DNA from: Verrucomicrobiota bacterium
GTDB lineage: Bacteria; Verrucomicrobiota; Verrucomicrobiia; Opitutales; Opitutaceae
NCBI GenBank assembly: GCA_016222805.1
Contig: JACRQG010000022.1
Location: 72,766-132,754, forward strand
Direction of reading: 5' to 3'
DNA: 59,989 nucleotides
Shown here: positions 59,086 through 59,989 of the stretch, piece after piece
How positions within the stretch are numbered: the first letter of the stretch is position 1
Layout of the letters: each line of letters opens with the position of its first letter
The notes under the pieces: model-generated
Told to the model about the DNA's origin: nothing
Databases searched by the model: none
What the model saw: the letters and a program-made list of their open reading frames with translations, nothing else
Made by a program: the position numbers and the translations under genes

Positions 59086-59970
59086 ATGGCACGCAAAGGC
59101 ATCATCCTCGCCGGTGGCTCCGGCACCCGGCTCTATCCGCTCACGATCGCGGTCTCCAAGCAACTCATGCCGGTCTACGACAAGCCGATGGTTTACTATC
59201 CGCTTTCCGTGCTGATGCTCGCCGGCATCCGGGAGATTCTGGTCATCTCGACGCCGACCGACCTCCCCCTGTTTCGCAAACTCCTTGGCGATGGCGCCAA
59301 CCTCGGCCTGAAGTTTGCGTACGCCGAACAGCCCCGTCCCGAGGGCCTGGCCCAAGCCTTCCACATCGCCGGCGACACCGGCTTCCTGCGGGACGAGCCC
59401 GCCGCCCTGGTCCTCGGCGACAACCTGTTTTACGGGCACGATCTGGTGAAGTCGCTGGAGCGGGCCTCGGCCCGCGCCTCGGGCGCCACCATCTTCGGCT
59501 ACCACGTCGCCGACCCCAAGAGCTACGGCGTGGTCGAGTTCGGACCCGATGGCCGGGTGCTCTCCCTCGAGGAGAAGCCGGCCCAGCCCAAATCCAACTA
59601 CGCCATCCCCGGGATCTACTTCTACGACGCCGACGTGGTCTCCTTGTCCCGTCGCCTCCAACCCTCCAAACGCGGCGAACTCGAAATCACCGATCTCAAC
59701 CGGCTCTACCTCGAGGCCGGCCGCCTGCATGTCGAGGTGCTCGGGCGGGGCACGGCCTGGCTCGATACCGGGACACACGACTCGCTCCTCGAAGCCGGAC
59801 AGTTCGTTTCCGTGATCGAGAATCGGCAGGGCCTCAAGATCGCCTGCCTGGAGGAGATCGCCTGGCGCAAGGGCTGGATCGATCGCGGCACGCTCGACGC
59901 CAACATCCAGCGTCTCGGCAAGTCCTCCTACGGCGCCTACCTGCGCCGCATGAGTGAAGATAAGTCCTGA
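59086..59970 (+). CDS. rfbA: Glucose-1-phosphate thymidylyltransferase
   Basis: RfbA/RmlA makes dTDP-glucose from glucose 1-phosphate and dTTP, the first step of dTDP-rhamnose synthesis. The ATG at 59086 gives 294 residues. The N-terminal motif is GIILAGGSGTRLYPLT, then KQLMPVYDKPMVYYP, LVLGDNLFYGHDL, and YGVVEFGPDGRVLSLEEKP. The C-terminus ends AYLRRMSEDKS. It completes a C-D-B-A gene order that differs from the common B-A-D-C arrangement. Beyond the stop the window ends after 19 bases. Confidence 0.96.
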   Translation: MARKGIILAGGSGTRLYPLTIAVSKQLMPVYDKPMVYYPLSVLMLAGIREILVISTPTDLPLFRKLLGDGANLGLKFAYAEQPRPEGLAQAFHIAGDTGFLRDEPAALVLGDNLFYGHDLVKSLERASARASGATIFGYHVADPKSYGVVEFGPDGRVLSLEEKPAQPKSNYAIPGIYFYDADVVSLSRRLQPSKRGELEITDLNRLYLEAGRLHVEVLGRGTAWLDTGTHDSLLEAGQFVSVIENRQGLKIACLEEIAWRKGWIDRGTLDANIQRLGKSSYGAYLRRMSEDKS

Positions 59971-59989
59971 GTGCGCGTAGGCCGCGATG

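Noticed and set aside
59971-59989. GTG at 59971 as a next-gene start
   Set aside because: Only 19 bases remain, so no frame can be judged.

Overview
The window is GC-rich, almost fully coding DNA from a chromosome that most resembles the Opitutaceae (Verrucomicrobiota). No rRNA or tRNA was seen, so placement rests on family content. That content includes PSD1/DUF1549-type cytochrome proteins paired with DUF1501, a PVC-type CxxCH propeller/HEAT protein, long TonB-dependent receptors ending in GVNGRF, ceramidase-like secreted proteins, DUF1080, many Gfo/Idh/MocA oxidoreductases, sulfatase, GH29 and a solitary prepilin. Many start codons follow pyrimidine-rich leaders rather than a Shine-Dalgarno sequence.

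Layout. (1) 1-1413: nickel handling, with a truncated NicO/UreH-like permease diverging from hypA-hypB. (2) 1602-6231: a CHASE-PAS-PAS hybrid histidine kinase, a secreted esterase and a small conserved protein. (3) 6329-15638: secreted oxidative and hydrolytic enzymes: a PVC cytochrome diverging from two ceramidase-like proteins, then a duplicated alpha/beta hydrolase. (4) 15890-21677: a minus-strand run that reads as an amino-sugar catabolic operon: Gfo/Idh/MocA, PIG-L deacetylase, GlcN6P-deaminase-like protein, MFS permease and a Tat-exported Gfo/Idh/MocA. (5) 21981-23816: an OMPLA-type phospholipase and a prepilin-like gene with a clean terminator. (6) 24021-40685: three tandem paralogous TonB receptors diverging from an alpha-L-fucosidase, then a PSD1/DUF1501 pair. 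(7) 40781-44453: a CDP-paratose/tyvelose epimerase-like gene, a secreted protein and a matrixin-like metalloprotease. (8) 44785-51714: a sulfatase diverging from a TonB receptor, DUF1080 and Gfo/Idh/MocA operon. (9) 51850-59970: surface polysaccharide genes with two methyltransferases, a second epimerase, a GT2 and rfbC-rfbD-rfbB-rfbA.

How the parts may work together. Regions 4, 6 and 8 look like separate glycan-use loci: outer-membrane import, desulfation or defucosylation, then oxidoreductase-based sugar chemistry. Region 8 fits a 3-keto route of glycoside cleavage and region 4 fits deacetylation plus deamination of an amino sugar. Substrates cannot be read from sequence.

Non-coding structure. 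A dyad-symmetric GC-rich element of about 75-80 bp (arms TGTAGGCGGGGCGACC and its complement) occurs in at least nine intergenic gaps. Three of those copies lie in a tandem array with a period of about 184 bp at 27181-27627. There is also a long imperfect hairpin at 21803-21893 and a CAGTAAT-type heptamer cluster at 39012-39190.
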